This document shows, one piece after another, positions 25,365 to 33,383 of a stretch of 64,000 nucleotides of DNA (position 1 is its first letter; every line of letters begins with the position of its first letter). Where the stretch lies: positions 186,001 to 250,000 of the forward strand of contig NZ_AQXZ01000018.1 of NCBI RefSeq assembly GCF_000380645.1, in the 5' to 3' direction. Source of the stretch: Smaragdicoccus niigatensis DSM 44881 = NBRC 103563. Lineage in GTDB: Bacteria; Actinomycetota; Actinomycetes; Mycobacteriales; Mycobacteriaceae. The notes below the pieces were generated by a model that saw nothing but the letters and a program-made list of their open reading frames with translations, made no database searches and had not been told where the DNA came from. The translations under genes were made by a program, and so were the position numbers.

Positions 25365-27296
25365 ATGTTCAAGGCACGATCGACGTGTCTCCTGGCGGTC
25401 ATCGCCATCGGTGCTATGCCGTTGCTGGTAAGTCCGGCAACGGCCGCACCGATCGCTCCGGCGCACCGGGACCTGGTCCTCGGCACGAACCCGACCGGCC
25501 TGCCGGACACGTTGGAGTTCCCGGGTCAGACCTCGACGCAGAACCTGTCGATCCCGGTTCCGGAGGGAGTCGTCCCAACGTCGATCACCGCGACCGTCGA
25601 CATGCCGGCCTTGGTCGACCGCGCCAGCATCGACGTCCTCGACTACGACCGACTGATTGCTCGCGTCGACCTTCCGCTGGGTGCAGGCGGACCGGTGACG
25701 CTGCCGCTGGCCGGGGTCAACATCGAGAACCACATGGCGAATGTGACGCTCAAGTCGACCGTGATTCCGTTCAACGGATACTGCGTCGTCGACTGGCGGG
25801 ACGTTCCCCTGCGACTCCACGATCCGCTCATCAACTATTCCGGCAACGAGGCGCAGCCCACGGTCATCGCCGACTTCCTCCCGCCGACGCTGCAGAAGCT
25901 GACTCTGTACGTACCGAAATCGCCGACTCAGCTCGAGACCCAAGCGGCGATGCAGGTCGCGACGGCCATCGTGGCCGAGTACCGCCAGGTGACTGTCGAT
26001 GTGCACTGGCTCGAGGACCAGAGGAATATCGTCGATCATCCGCCCGCCGTTCTCGAACGCCAGATCGCCATCCGCGAGGGCAAGACCACGGAGACCTCGC
26101 TGACCTTCGATGGTCCGGGTCCGTTGCTGACGCTCAGCGGCCAGGGCGCCCAGCTGGGCGAGCAGGTCCGCCTGCTCACGAGTGACCTCCGCAATGTCGT
26201 GGTGGCCCCGCTCGCCGCCGCCAGTGGAATTCCTGCCACCGAGACCGAGCCGTCCGATTCGATGACTCTCACCGCGCTCGGGCAGCGGCAGCTGAGCAGC
26301 ATGGGCAGCGGGCGCGTCAGCATTCAGGTCCCGATCGACCAGAGCCGCATCGGGCGGTCGTCCCAGAACGTGACCGTGCGCCTCAAGGGAAACCACACAC
26401 CGCTGCCGGCATCATGGGGTGGACGAGTGTCGGTGACCGCCAACGGCACCGAGATCGACTCGTGGCGCGCGACCGACGACGGGAAGTTCGACCGGATCGA
26501 GAAGATCCCGAATCAACTGCTCACGCGGTCCACCACACTGCGCGTCTCGCTCGAAGAGGTCAACGACGGAAACGGTTGCGACTTCGATCCGCCGGTGTCG
26601 CTCGTGATCGACGGCGGCAGTGAAGTCACAAGCGAATCGTCGGATCCGCCGCTTCCGGCCGGATTCGGCTCGCTGCCCCAGGCATTGCTTCCCGACCTGA
26701 CGTTCGGACTCGCGGACGGCGACTTCAAGGACGCGTGGCGGGCTGTCTCGGTGGCGGCCGGACTGCAGAGACTGACTTCCGTGCAGCTGATTCCGAAGGT
26801 CGAGTCGATGGCGGAGGCGATCGCGGCGCACAAGTCGGCGGTCCTCATTGCCGCGAACGGCGTTCCCGACGTTTCACTTCCGCTTCGGCAGATCGAAAAG
26901 GGACAACTCGACCTTGCGACACCGGGCGGCGACTCGGCCACGGTGAAGGTGACACCGGGAATGACGTTTGCCTCGCTGCAGACGATGTTCGATGGCACCT
27001 CGACGATCCTGGCGCTGTCCTCGCTGAAGGCTCCGGACGACCTCGACGCGCTCGTGACCTGGCTCAATGAGAGGCCGAGCCGGTGGCAGCGGCTCACGGG
27101 CGATGTCCTGTTCAAGGTCACCAACCGCGAACCGGAGATGCTGAGTGTGGCGGTTGCGAGCTCGCCAACCGCAGCCGGAAGTTCGTCCCGCTGGCTGGAG
27201 ATCGCGATCGGCGCGGGAGTGCTTGTGCTCGGCGGTGCCGTTGCGGCCGGGATTCTCTTCATGCGGCGGCGGGGAAAGACGGGCGCGGAAGGTTAG
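25365..27296 (+). CDS. Exported, C-terminally anchored BcsB-like protein
   Basis: A 643-residue protein with a signal peptide (1-28, ending SPATAA), a long beta-rich extracellular part, one C-terminal transmembrane helix (about 613-634) and a basic tail (MRRRGK). This is the architecture of BcsB, the partner of bacterial cellulose synthase, and NGYCVVDWRDVPLRLHDP resembles its carbohydrate-binding-like region. No BcsA-type glycosyltransferase or c-di-GMP gene is nearby, so the role is uncertain. GGGGG precedes the ATG. Confidence 0.6.
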   Translation: MFKARSTCLLAVIAIGAMPLLVSPATAAPIAPAHRDLVLGTNPTGLPDTLEFPGQTSTQNLSIPVPEGVVPTSITATVDMPALVDRASIDVLDYDRLIARVDLPLGAGGPVTLPLAGVNIENHMANVTLKSTVIPFNGYCVVDWRDVPLRLHDPLINYSGNEAQPTVIADFLPPTLQKLTLYVPKSPTQLETQAAMQVATAIVAEYRQVTVDVHWLEDQRNIVDHPPAVLERQIAIREGKTTETSLTFDGPGPLLTLSGQGAQLGEQVRLLTSDLRNVVVAPLAAASGIPATETEPSDSMTLTALGQRQLSSMGSGRVSIQVPIDQSRIGRSSQNVTVRLKGNHTPLPASWGGRVSVTANGTEIDSWRATDDGKFDRIEKIPNQLLTRSTTLRVSLEEVNDGNGCDFDPPVSLVIDGGSEVTSESSDPPLPAGFGSLPQALLPDLTFGLADGDFKDAWRAVSVAAGLQRLTSVQLIPKVESMAEAIAAHKSAVLIAANGVPDVSLPLRQIEKGQLDLATPGGDSATVKVTPGMTFASLQTMFDGTSTILALSSLKAPDDLDALVTWLNERPSRWQRLTGDVLFKVTNREPEMLSVAVASSPTAAGSSSRWLEIAIGAGVLVLGGAVAAGILFMRRRGKTGAEG

Positions 27297-27430
27297 ACCG
27301 GCGCGTTGGCAGTCCGCAGCCGCACTTCTTTTGGTCAGACGCTCGCCTACCGGCGCGCTGGCCTGCGTGCATTTGTGAGTTTGGGGTGTGGATGCGGCGG
27401 CTCGGCAAGATGGGCCCAGAGACGACGAAA

Positions 27431-27450
27431 GCGAGGAGTTATCTCCTCGC
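27431..27450. repeat. 8-bp perfect inverted repeat upstream of the helR-type gene
   Basis: GCGAGGAG and CTCCTCGC are separated by TTAT. It lies 135 bases after the BcsB-like stop and 25 bases before the RAE. It could end transcription from upstream (CCATTT follows) or be an operator. Apart from this and the RAE, bases 27297-27573 show no gene. Confidence 0.45.
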
Positions 27451-27474
27451 CCATTTAAAGATATATCGCACCCC

Positions 27475-27510
27475 CGGGCTTGCGGCAAGACCCCCACTGT
27501 GCCGCACAAT
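27475..27510 (+). promoter_or_regulatory. Rifamycin-associated element (RAE) and -10-like box of the helR-type gene
   Basis: CGGGCTTGCGGCAAGACCCC (27475-27494) fits, with one end mismatch, the RAE consensus as I remember it (GGGGCTTG, two variable bases, CAAG, CCCC arms). That element is found upstream of rifamycin-inactivating and rifamycin-protection genes in actinobacteria. The hexamer CACAAT begins at 27505, ten bases after the element, a spacing also seen at the monooxygenase gene at 36659. The start codon is 79 bases from the end of the element. Confidence 0.85.
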
Positions 27511-27573
27511 CGTGAACCTACGGCTTCCGCCTGCGCAAACGCAGTCACCGGACAGTCTGGATTGGGGGGGCGC

Positions 27574-29751
27574 ATGTCAGATCGAGAGTATGAAGACGAA
27601 TTGCGGTCCGAGCGAGAGTACGTGGCGGACCTCTATGCCCGACTCGACGCCGAACGCGCTCGGGTCGGGGCGAGATTCGCCGACGCGTTGCGCGAACACG
27701 GTGGCACGCTCATCGAGCGGGACGTGGAAGTCAGCACACTCGGGAGGGAAGTTCGGCGCCTCGACATCGCCGACAACGGTCTGTGCTTCGGCCGACTCGA
27801 CGCTCTGACCGGCGAGGTCTCGTACGTCGGACGCATCGGCATCTACGACGAGGCGAATGAGTTCGAGTCGCTGCTGCTCGACTGGCGCGCACCGGCCGCC
27901 CGTCCGTTCTACGTCGCGACGGCAGTGTCGCCGGAGAACATGCAACGCCGCCGGCAGTTCCACAGCGAAGGTCGAGACCTCGTCGACTTCACCGACGAGG
28001 TGTTCGGGCATCCCGGCGGCGGCGAACGGGGAGACGCTGCACTGCTCGCGGCGGTCAATGCCCCGCGCGGCGAGGGTATGCGCGACATCGTCGCGACGAT
28101 CCAGGCCGAGCAGGACGAGATCATCCGGCTCAGCCACAACGGCGTCGTCGTCATCGAGGGCGGCCCCGGAACCGGCAAGACGGTCGTCGCGCTGCACCGC
28201 GTCGCGTACCTGCTCTACACCTATCGCGAGCGCATGGAGAAGCACGGCGTGCTCGTCGTCGGGCCCAACAAGGCGTTCATTCGCCACGTCGGCCGCGTGC
28301 TGCCGTCGCTCGGTGAAACGAGCGTCGTGTTCATGACGCCAGGGGACTTCCTCCCCGGAATGCACGTCACCACCGAGGACGCCCCGGCGGTCGCTCGCCT
28401 CAAGGGTTCGCTGAACATGGTGACCGTCCTCAAACGCGCGGTCGCGAATCTGCAGCGCCTACCGGAGGACCCGGTTGCGATCCAACTCGGCGGCGTCAGT
28501 CTCCGGGTCGACGACGACACCGCGGAGTGGGCGCGCGACGAAGCCCGGGGCACAGGTCTGCCGCACAACGAATCGCGCGCAAAGTTCCGGGAGATCGTCA
28601 CGTACGTGCTCACCGAGCGTGCGATCGGCCGCCTGGGACAGGGCTGGTTGTCTCGCGAAAACCGCAAAGAGTGGGAGGACATGCGGAGGTCGTTGATCGA
28701 AGAGCTCGCCGTATCGGACGTGTTCACCACGATGCTCGATCAGCTGTGGCCGGTGCTGCAGCCGGAAACCTTTCTCGCCGAGCTCTATACGAATCGCAGC
28801 CGGCTTCGCGCGGCGGGCGCCGACGACTCGTTGTGGCGCGAAGACGGCAGCGCGTGGACGGTCTCGGACGTCTCACTCATCGACGAGCTCATCGAGATCA
28901 TCGGGCGCGACCCCGCGGACGATGCGGCCGCGGCCCGGGAACGTGCCACGGCGATCGAGCATGCCAAGGACGTCATGGACATGATGGTGACGCGCCAGGA
29001 CAACATGGACGGCGAAGGCATGCAGCTGTTCGCGAACGAGATCATGGACGCCGAGCGACTGGCCGAGCGGTTCGTCGAACGCGATACCCGAGACGTCGCC
29101 GAACGTGCCGCGTCGGACCGGGAGTGGACGTATCGGCACGTCGTCGTCGACGAGGCGCAGGAACTGTCCGAGATGGACTGGCGCGTCCTCATGCGTCGCT
29201 GCCCGACGAAGTCCTTCACCATCGTGGGCGACCTCGCACAGCGTCGTTCGGCGGCCGGTGCGACGTCGTGGGGCACGATGCTCGAACCGCACGTTTCCGG
29301 TCGCTGGGCGTACCGGACGCTGACCATGAACTACCGCACGCCAGCGGAGATCATGGCTGTCGCGGGCGAGCTTCTCGCGTCGTTCGCCCCGGGAGTCGAG
29401 GCTCCGGAGTCAGTCCGTTCGAGTGGCGTCCAGCCGTGGTCTCGACAGGTAGCAGAAAGCGAGATCCCTACTGCGATCGATGAATTCGTCGCCGACGAAG
29501 CTGATCGTGATGGCACGAGCATCGTCATCGGGCCGGTCGGTTTTCCCGGTACCGTTCCCGCGTCGGAGACGAAGGGTCTGGAGTTCGACTCGGTGCTCGT
29601 CGTCGAACCGGAACAGATCATCACCGAAGGTGAGCGCGGTGCGGCCGAGCTGTACGTGGCGCTGACCCGAGCCACGCAGCGACTCGGTGTTCTGCACGTC
29701 GGCCCGCTGCCGGAGTCCCTCAGTGGACTGGCGAATCAGCGGCCGGCGTAA
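27574..29751 (+). CDS. helR: HelD-family RNA polymerase-associated helicase-like protein (HelR type)
   Basis: A 725-residue UvrD/Rep-like ATPase of the HelD family. It has a charged helical N-terminus (1-45), a Walker A GGPGTGKT at 196-203 and a Walker B VVVDEAQELSEMDW, GDLAQRRS, NYRTPAEI and a C-terminal YVALTRATQRLGVLH. HelD proteins bind RNA polymerase, and the HelR subgroup displaces rifamycins from it. The RAE in its promoter is what points to HelR. The ATG at 27574 lies after a G-run; upstream in-frame sequence holds the RAE, so it is not coding. It overlaps the convergent TetR gene by 16 bases. The symbol rests on promoter and family, not on a demonstrated function. Confidence 0.88.
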   Translation: MSDREYEDELRSEREYVADLYARLDAERARVGARFADALREHGGTLIERDVEVSTLGREVRRLDIADNGLCFGRLDALTGEVSYVGRIGIYDEANEFESLLLDWRAPAARPFYVATAVSPENMQRRRQFHSEGRDLVDFTDEVFGHPGGGERGDAALLAAVNAPRGEGMRDIVATIQAEQDEIIRLSHNGVVVIEGGPGTGKTVVALHRVAYLLYTYRERMEKHGVLVVGPNKAFIRHVGRVLPSLGETSVVFMTPGDFLPGMHVTTEDAPAVARLKGSLNMVTVLKRAVANLQRLPEDPVAIQLGGVSLRVDDDTAEWARDEARGTGLPHNESRAKFREIVTYVLTERAIGRLGQGWLSRENRKEWEDMRRSLIEELAVSDVFTTMLDQLWPVLQPETFLAELYTNRSRLRAAGADDSLWREDGSAWTVSDVSLIDELIEIIGRDPADDAAAARERATAIEHAKDVMDMMVTRQDNMDGEGMQLFANEIMDAERLAERFVERDTRDVAERAASDREWTYRHVVVDEAQELSEMDWRVLMRRCPTKSFTIVGDLAQRRSAAGATSWGTMLEPHVSGRWAYRTLTMNYRTPAEIMAVAGELLASFAPGVEAPESVRSSGVQPWSRQVAESEIPTAIDEFVADEADRDGTSIVIGPVGFPGTVPASETKGLEFDSVLVVEPEQIITEGERGAAELYVALTRATQRLGVLHVGPLPESLSGLANQRPA

Positions 29752-30317
29752 GCCACCATTTCCGACATGACGGCGACGGCGTCATCGAGGGGAGCCAAGG
29801 TCTTGTGCACCCGACACAGGATCACGGCCCCCTCGATGGTCGCCAACGCGACCGTCGCGAGCTGAGCGGCTCGTTCTTCGGGAATACCGTCGGCCACCAT
29901 CGCCGCGGCGATCGATGAATGCCACCTCGTGAAAATCTGCGTGGCCATCGGTTGGAGCGCCTCGTCCTCGGGCGAACCGCCGACCGCGACGGAGACGGCC
30001 GGACAACCCGCGTTGAAGTCGGATTGTGCGAGGAACCCCGCCCACATGTTCCGGAACTGCTCGAGAGCCCGTCGCGAACCAGACGACGTGGCGGACTCGA
30101 TGATCCCGCCGATCGTGTCGCCTGCAAGTTGCAGTGCCTCGGTCAGGATCTGATTCCGACCGCCGGGAAAGTGGTGATAGACCGATCCGCGCGGTGCCTC
30201 GCTGCGGGTCAAGACCGCGTCGATCGTGACGCCGGCCGCCCCGCGCTCACGGAGCAGTTGCACAGCGCTGTCGATCATGCGCTGCCGGGTGGGCGGCTTA
30301 GTGATCGAGCCAGTCAT
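29736..30317 (-). CDS. TetR-family transcriptional regulator
   Basis: A 193-residue regulator with an N-terminal TetR helix-turn-helix (TRQRMIDSAVQLLRERGAAG, then PRGSVYHHFPGG, about 12-55) and a C-terminal ligand domain containing one cysteine (FNAGCPAVSVAVGG), a layout like the LmrA/YxaF-type subgroup. The ATG at 30317 is preferred; longer in-frame starts would lie inside the tautomerase gene, which it overlaps by 20 bases. It probably represses its own operon through the palindrome at 31162-31187. Confidence 0.83.
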   Translation of the reverse strand: MTGSITKPPTRQRMIDSAVQLLRERGAAGVTIDAVLTRSEAPRGSVYHHFPGGRNQILTEALQLAGDTIGGIIESATSSGSRRALEQFRNMWAGFLAQSDFNAGCPAVSVAVGGSPEDEALQPMATQIFTRWHSSIAAAMVADGIPEERAAQLATVALATIEGAVILCRVHKTLAPLDDAVAVMSEMVAYAGR

Positions 30318-30675
30318 GTTCATCACCGGGATCGGGCATGATCCGTCCGCCTTCGAGAATCCAATTCGCGGCGAATCCGACCAGCGACACGTCAACGCGG
30401 TCGGGTTGCGAACCTGATGCCGCGGCGACGGACTGATGCATTTGGCGTTCGAGTTCCTCGATGACCGAAGCGGTTCGATTGCCGCCGGTACGGATCCCGC
30501 CGATGACGGAGATCTGCAGACCCGAACGCAGGGGATAACCGTCGGCGAAGACCACGGAGACGAACTCCGGGGGCGCGCCCGTCACCGTGCAATGCGTGTC
30601 GGTAATCGAACTCACTACACGTTCGCGCGTCGCCTGCGTGAGGGGCTTCCGGCAGGCCACGTTGTACAGAGGCAT
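30298..30675 (-). CDS. Tautomerase-superfamily protein (Pro1 present)
   Basis: A 125-residue protein starting MPLYNVACRK. After methionine removal the N-terminal proline would be the catalytic base of the tautomerase/MSAD/cis-CaaD superfamily. The ATG at 30675 is therefore chosen over an in-frame start 24 codons upstream. It lies between a paralogue-like gene (10 bases upstream) and the TetR gene, in one minus-strand operon. The substrate could be a keto or halogenated acid. Confidence 0.75.
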   Translation of the reverse strand: MPLYNVACRKPLTQATRERVVSSITDTHCTVTGAPPEFVSVVFADGYPLRSGLQISVIGGIRTGGNRTASVIEELERQMHQSVAAASGSQPDRVDVSLVGFAANWILEGGRIMPDPGDEHDWLDH

Positions 30676-30685
30676 GTCCGGCCCT

Positions 30686-31135
30686 TCAGAAGTTGGCGGT
30701 CGTGGACAACGTGCGCCGCGTCGCGAATCCGGTGGCCACCCGGACACCGGTCCGCAGCAGGAACTCCGGGAGTCGGCCGAGTGGAATCCGTTCGCGATTG
30801 GACTTCAGGTACTGCGCCTGGACGGACGCGTCGGGCATCGCGATCATGATGTCGTCCGGATCGCAGTTCGCGATGCGCGCCCAGTCTGCGGCCATCGTCG
30901 TCAGCGCCTTTTCCCGGATCGCCTGGTCAAGGCCGTCCGCCACGGGAATCAACAGCCACGACATCGACGACGGTTTGCCGTTGGTGAAGGCCTGGTCCGG
31001 CGGCACCTCGAGCCACACGACCGTCAGGCTCTCGGCGAAGAGTTCCCGATAGCGAGACTTCAACGCGGCCTCGAGGTCGCGGGTCGTTCGGGGCGCGAGG
31101 CGCCCGGAGAGGACGGTGCATATGGCAACGTTCAC
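30686..31135 (-). CDS. Tautomerase-like protein lacking the N-terminal proline
   Basis: A 149-residue protein, GTG start, first gene of the minus-strand operon. The strand-helix pattern and the segment MAADWARIANCDPDDIMIAMPDAS resemble tautomerase-superfamily members, but the chain starts MNVAI, so the usual catalytic proline is missing. It may pair with the Pro1-containing neighbour as a hetero-oligomer, or be inactive. Assignment to the superfamily is tentative. Confidence 0.55.
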   Translation of the reverse strand: MNVAICTVLSGRLAPRTTRDLEAALKSRYRELFAESLTVVWLEVPPDQAFTNGKPSSMSWLLIPVADGLDQAIREKALTTMAADWARIANCDPDDIMIAMPDASVQAQYLKSNRERIPLGRLPEFLLRTGVRVATGFATRRTLSTTANF

Positions 31136-31161
31136 TAGCAGCTCCCGATCACCGGTTCTGT

Positions 31162-31187
31162 GCGATTATGCTAACCAGCATAATCGC
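31162..31187. promoter_or_regulatory. Perfect 11-bp palindrome, probable TetR operator
   Basis: GCGATTATGCT and AGCATAATCGC flank AACC. The element sits in the 76-base gap between the divergent tautomerase/TetR operon (start 31135) and the SRPBCC/LLM operon (start 31212). It is more A/T-rich than the surrounding DNA. Size and position fit a TetR-family dimer site controlling both directions; the TetR gene at 29736-30317 is the natural candidate. Confidence 0.7.
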
Positions 31188-31211
31188 TGAACGCGCACTC
31201 GAAGGGCAGCC

Positions 31212-31703
31212 ATGAGATACCGCGATTGCCCCACTACCGAAGTTTCGGAACGCATCACGGGCAACTGCGCCGACATCTGGGCCGCCGTCACCGACATCGG
31301 TTTCCCGATCCAGTTCTCCACCGAACTGTGGAAAGTCGAGTGGCTCGACGGCGCCGATCACGTCGAGGTCGGCGCCCGGTTCCGTGGGTTCAACCGGCAC
31401 CCGGCACTCGGCGAATGGCAAACGAATTGTCGAGTGGTCGAACTCGAGCCCGAACGTCGCTGGGTGTGGCAGGTCGACGGGGAGGACGCGCCCATGGCGA
31501 CCTGGGGCTTCGAAATCGACCCCACGAGCGAAGGCGCGATCGTGCGGCAATGGGCCCGGATGGGGCCCGCTCCCAGCGGACTGACGTTCGCGATCCGCGC
31601 GATGCCGGAGAAGGAAGCGCGCATAGTCGCGGGTCGACTCGATCAGTGGAGACAAGGAATGGCCGCCAATCTGGCCGGGCTCAAAGCGTTGATCGAAGGA
31701 TGA
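31212..31703 (+). CDS. SRPBCC-family (polyketide cyclase/dehydrase-like) protein
   Basis: A 163-residue START-like helix-grip protein. The pattern is ERITGNCADIWAAVTDIGFPIQF at the N-terminus, a central beta-sheet (CRVVELEPERRWVWQV) and a long C-terminal helix (RQGMAANLAGLKAL). Such proteins bind hydrophobic ligands. It starts 24 bases after the TetR-type palindrome, with GAAGGG before the ATG. Its TGA overlaps the ATG of the LLM oxidoreductase gene. Confidence 0.82.
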   Translation: MRYRDCPTTEVSERITGNCADIWAAVTDIGFPIQFSTELWKVEWLDGADHVEVGARFRGFNRHPALGEWQTNCRVVELEPERRWVWQVDGEDAPMATWGFEIDPTSEGAIVRQWARMGPAPSGLTFAIRAMPEKEARIVAGRLDQWRQGMAANLAGLKALIEG

Positions 31704-32722
31704 CTGGCTTGCGCGTCGGGGTCATGATCGAGCCGCGACTGCCGGGCGCGGTGGAGTTCGCCCAGGAAGCCGAGCGGCTCGGCGTCACCTCGCTATGGGT
31801 GCCTGAGGTGTGGGGCTACGACGCGCTCACCGGCCTGGCATACCTTGCGGCGCATACGACATCGATCGAACTCGGCACTTTCGTCGTGCAACTCGGCTCA
31901 CGCTCACCCGCGATGCTGGCCACGTCGGCGCTGAGCATTCAGCAGTTATCGGGTGGCCGCTTCAACCTCGGGATCGGCGTTTCCGGGCCGCGGGTCATGG
32001 AGGGCTGGCACGGCGTCCGGTTCCGCAAACCGGTTCAGACGACGCGGGAAACGATCGAGATCATCCGGATCATCGAACGCGGGGAGCGGCTCGTTCACGA
32101 TGGCGAGATCTACCCGCTGCCGCTGCCGGACTGTGCCGGTGCCGCCCTCCGCCCGCTGGTGGCGCCGCAGCACGTGCCGGTCTACGTTGCCGCGATGGGC
32201 CCCGCGAACCTGCGGCTCACCGGCGAACTAGCGGACGGCTGGCTCGGCAACGCCTTCATGCCCGAACTCGCCGACGTCTTCCTCGGGCCGCTGTACGAAG
32301 GCGCCGAGAGTGCCGGACGGAGTCTCGATGACGTGACTCTGGTGGCTCCGGTTGCGGTCGATTTCACTGACGATCCCGACATCGCACGCCACCACGCAGA
32401 GGGCTACGCCTTCACCATCGGCTCGATGGGCACGGGCGGTCGCAACTTCTACAACGACGCCTTCACCCGGCTGGGTTTCGGTGCCGAGGTTCAACGAGTC
32501 GCCGAGCTCTGGCAGGCGGGCGACCGGGATGCGGCCAAACGCGCGGTGCCGATCGAACTCGGACGGCAGACGAACCTCGTCGGAACGCCCGCCGAAATCA
32601 GTGCACGCATTGCCCTCTACGAACAGTCCGGCATCGACGTGCTCCTGGCGAAACTCGACGGACCGTACGACAAGCAGATCGGCACACTCGAGCAGCTGAT
32701 GGCCGCGGTGGGCGCCCGCTAA
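31700..32722 (+). CDS. LLM-class (F420-type) flavin-dependent oxidoreductase
   Basis: A 340-residue luciferase-like TIM-barrel protein. Typical features are SLWVPEVWGYDA (substrate/cofactor loop), ELGTFVVQLGSRSPAMLA, LSGGRFNLGIGVSGP and VPVYVAAMGPANLRLTGELADGWL. Mycobacterial-type relatives use F420, but FMN cannot be excluded. The ATG at 31700 overlaps the SRPBCC stop codon, so the two are coupled and probably derepressed together by the TetR protein. Confidence 0.85.
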   Translation: MTGLRVGVMIEPRLPGAVEFAQEAERLGVTSLWVPEVWGYDALTGLAYLAAHTTSIELGTFVVQLGSRSPAMLATSALSIQQLSGGRFNLGIGVSGPRVMEGWHGVRFRKPVQTTRETIEIIRIIERGERLVHDGEIYPLPLPDCAGAALRPLVAPQHVPVYVAAMGPANLRLTGELADGWLGNAFMPELADVFLGPLYEGAESAGRSLDDVTLVAPVAVDFTDDPDIARHHAEGYAFTIGSMGTGGRNFYNDAFTRLGFGAEVQRVAELWQAGDRDAAKRAVPIELGRQTNLVGTPAEISARIALYEQSGIDVLLAKLDGPYDKQIGTLEQLMAAVGAR

Positions 32723-32819
32723 TCCGCACCCCTTTCACGCAGGCTCGGCCCGAATAGTGCGCTGGTAGGGCTGGAGTTCTGGGTTTGGGGTGCAGATGTT
32801 TGGCCGCGGTACGGACCAA

Positions 32820-33215
32820 TCAATCGGCCTCGGCCAGGATGTAGCCGACGTAGACGTTCGGCACGCCGGAGTCGATCCACGCCGCGACCTTGAAGTCGTC
32901 CGCGCTGTCGCCCACCACGCCGGAACCGTAGGTGTTGGCCCCCAGGTAGTTGTTGGCCGAGTTGAAGTGGGCGACGACGCCGGTTTCGCCGACGTCGTAC
33001 GAGATCGAGATGGGCATGGTCGGCGACGAGGTGTTCGCGACGGCGGTCACGATCTCGGTCTGCCCGGGGTCGAGTGCCTCGCGCGGGGCTCCGACCCAAT
33101 GGCCGTTGGCGTTGTCCGACCGCACGAGCCACATGGTCTGGTCGGTGTAATTGGAGATCTTGAGCGTGGTTGTGGGCACGGCGAAGATCCGGCGACGGGT
33201 TGTGGTGATGATCAT
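32820..33215 (-). CDS. Hypothetical beta-rich protein
   Basis: A 131-residue protein of short hydrophobic strands rich in Asn, Ser, Thr and Gly (ISNYTDQTMWLV, GHWVGAPREALDPGQ, PISISYDVG). The look is that of a beta-sandwich such as aegerolysin-like or crystallin-like proteins, but I cannot place it in a family. A good ribosome-binding site (GAAAGGA) precedes the ATG. No convincing signal peptide. It stands alone between the LLM gene and the divergent MFS gene. Confidence 0.6.
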   Translation of the reverse strand: MIITTTRRRIFAVPTTTLKISNYTDQTMWLVRSDNANGHWVGAPREALDPGQTEIVTAVANTSSPTMPISISYDVGETGVVAHFNSANNYLGANTYGSGVVGDSADDFKVAAWIDSGVPNVYVGYILAEAD

Positions 33216-33383
33216 GGGATCGGTCCTTTCGGGAGTTGTTTCACTGCCCTTACGGTCCCGCTTCCAACGCCCCGGAGCCGTCCGCCGAAACGTCGATTCA
33301 CCAGCGGAAACGCGGTTCCTCCGATCGGTGGATCAGAAACGAAATAGGCTGTGACAAGACCAATTCCGATCTCAGGAGTCGGC

